Source: G963662905 sp965230045 (lineage in GTDB: Bacteria; Bacteroidota; Bacteroidia; Bacteroidales; WRLA01). Taken from it: DNA of 64,000 bases. Positions 63,482 through 64,000 of the stretch are shown here, in pieces. A program made the position numbers and the translations under genes. The notes under the pieces were generated by a model, which did not search any database, had not been told where the DNA came from, and saw only the letters and a program-made list of their open reading frames with translations. The stretch spans positions 2,232,001 to 2,296,000 of the forward strand of contig OZ245940.1 of assembly GCA_965230045.1 (NCBI GenBank), written 5' to 3'. Position 1 is the stretch's first letter; each line of letters begins with the position of its first letter.

Positions 63482-64000
63482 ATGATACGTTTACTCAAAA
63501 TTAGTTTATTCTTTTTCGTGCTCTTTGCTTTTTCATTTTCGGCCTGCAAATCATCCGGTGATGATGATCCATCCGACCCAAAACCGCCGACAGCACCAAA
63601 AACAGATTTATTAATTGGAGCCGATCTTTCAAAATATTTTGAAATATATAATAATGTCGGAGCGCTTTATTATAGAGAAAACGGTGAACAGATAGAGCCT
63701 TATATGTATCTGAATTACAAAGGTTTTAATCTGGCGAGATATCGCCTATGGCATACACCGGTCAGTTCATATGATAATTTTGAAAATGTCTGGAGGCAGT
63801 GTGGCTATGCGCAGCACAAAGGGTTTGAGGTTTTGCTCGATATTCATTATTCCGACACCTGGGCCGATCCCGGACATCAGTCTTTACCAAAGGCCTGGGA
63901 AGGATTATCCTATGAAATTTTGAAAGATAGTGTTTATCAATACACCCGACGTATACTTTCATTTATGTATATCGAAATTGATATGCCGCTGATTGTGCAA
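63482..64000 (+). CDS. GH53 endo-beta-1,4-galactanase lipoprotein (5' part only)
   Basis: The first 173 codons of a lipoprotein (signal then FSFSACKSSGDDD, acidic after the lipidated cysteine, as in surface lipoproteins). The GH53 barrel begins LIGADLSKYFEIYNNVGALY, with the family motifs YKGFNLARYRLWHTP and LLDIHYSDTWADPGHQSLPK followed by AWEG. GH53 enzymes cut galactan side chains of pectin. The gene runs off the window. It is 2 bp after the preceding gene's stop, yet a very different function; a switch of operon cannot be excluded. Confidence 0.9.
   Translation, partial: MIRLLKISLFFFVLFAFSFSACKSSGDDDPSDPKPPTAPKTDLLIGADLSKYFEIYNNVGALYYRENGEQIEPYMYLNYKGFNLARYRLWHTPVSSYDNFENVWRQCGYAQHKGFEVLLDIHYSDTWADPGHQSLPKAWEGLSYEILKDSVYQYTRRILSFMYIEIDMPLIVQ

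Overview
The window comes from a Bacteroidota genome. Several genes are preceded by the Bacteroidota promoter signature (TTG, about 18 bp, then TAnnTTTG). Shine-Dalgarno motifs are mostly absent. There are many secreted proteins and lipoproteins, a ROK-regulated glycoside hydrolase operon, PEGA and LPP20-like proteins, soluble hybrid histidine kinases and dense palindromic repeats. I cannot name the genus. No rRNA, tRNA or CRISPR array was recognised.

Layout. 585-4791: two phosphate transporters of different families, each with a PhoU-like tail. 5490-7247: an esterase, a small protein and a lipoprotein, then about 1.3 kb without genes. 8574-22527: eleven co-directional genes for exported proteins. 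These include LPP20/CsgG-like domains, a transglutaminase-like protein, an M23 peptidase and a small membrane protein, and form an apparently uncharacterised envelope locus. 22528-27611: two decayed copies of an [AAA ATPase - Rpn nuclease] pair, one Rpn gene being split by a complete IS66 element. 27767-30121: a PEGA-domain protein. 30285-34105: a pbpC remnant and a stack of nested mobile elements. 34317-38887: pbpC, a RelE/ParE-type toxin-antitoxin pair, a hypothetical gene and a Fic protein. 39124-49159 (minus): ROK regulator, GH36, GH2 and GH20, a tight four-gene operon. 49451-51711: a REP-associated (Y1) transposase gene broken by a second nested stack. 51911-53546 (minus): trpB behind a trp attenuator and a second Trp-rich leader ORF. 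53785-63479: three soluble hybrid kinases, an iron-dependent alcohol dehydrogenase and two small proteins, one of which looks like an orphan HisKA domain. 63482-end: start of a GH53 galactanase lipoprotein.

The strongest new observations are these. (1) A non-autonomous element family with termini GGTTCTAC..GGAATTTCGTGG is present in three copies. Two have clear 8-bp target duplications, and each of those two was later hit by another IS. Removing the insertions restores reading frames exactly. (2) The 14-kb LPP20/transglutaminase/M23 locus. (3) Two successive Trp-rich leader ORFs before trpB. (4) The repeated ATPase-Rpn pairing, with an 18-bp inverted repeat before the ATPase. (5) A stand-alone HisKA-like protein at the end of the kinase cluster.

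Coordinates of repeat and IS ends were derived by hand from the sequence, mostly cross-checked against reading frames, and could be off by one or two bases in places.
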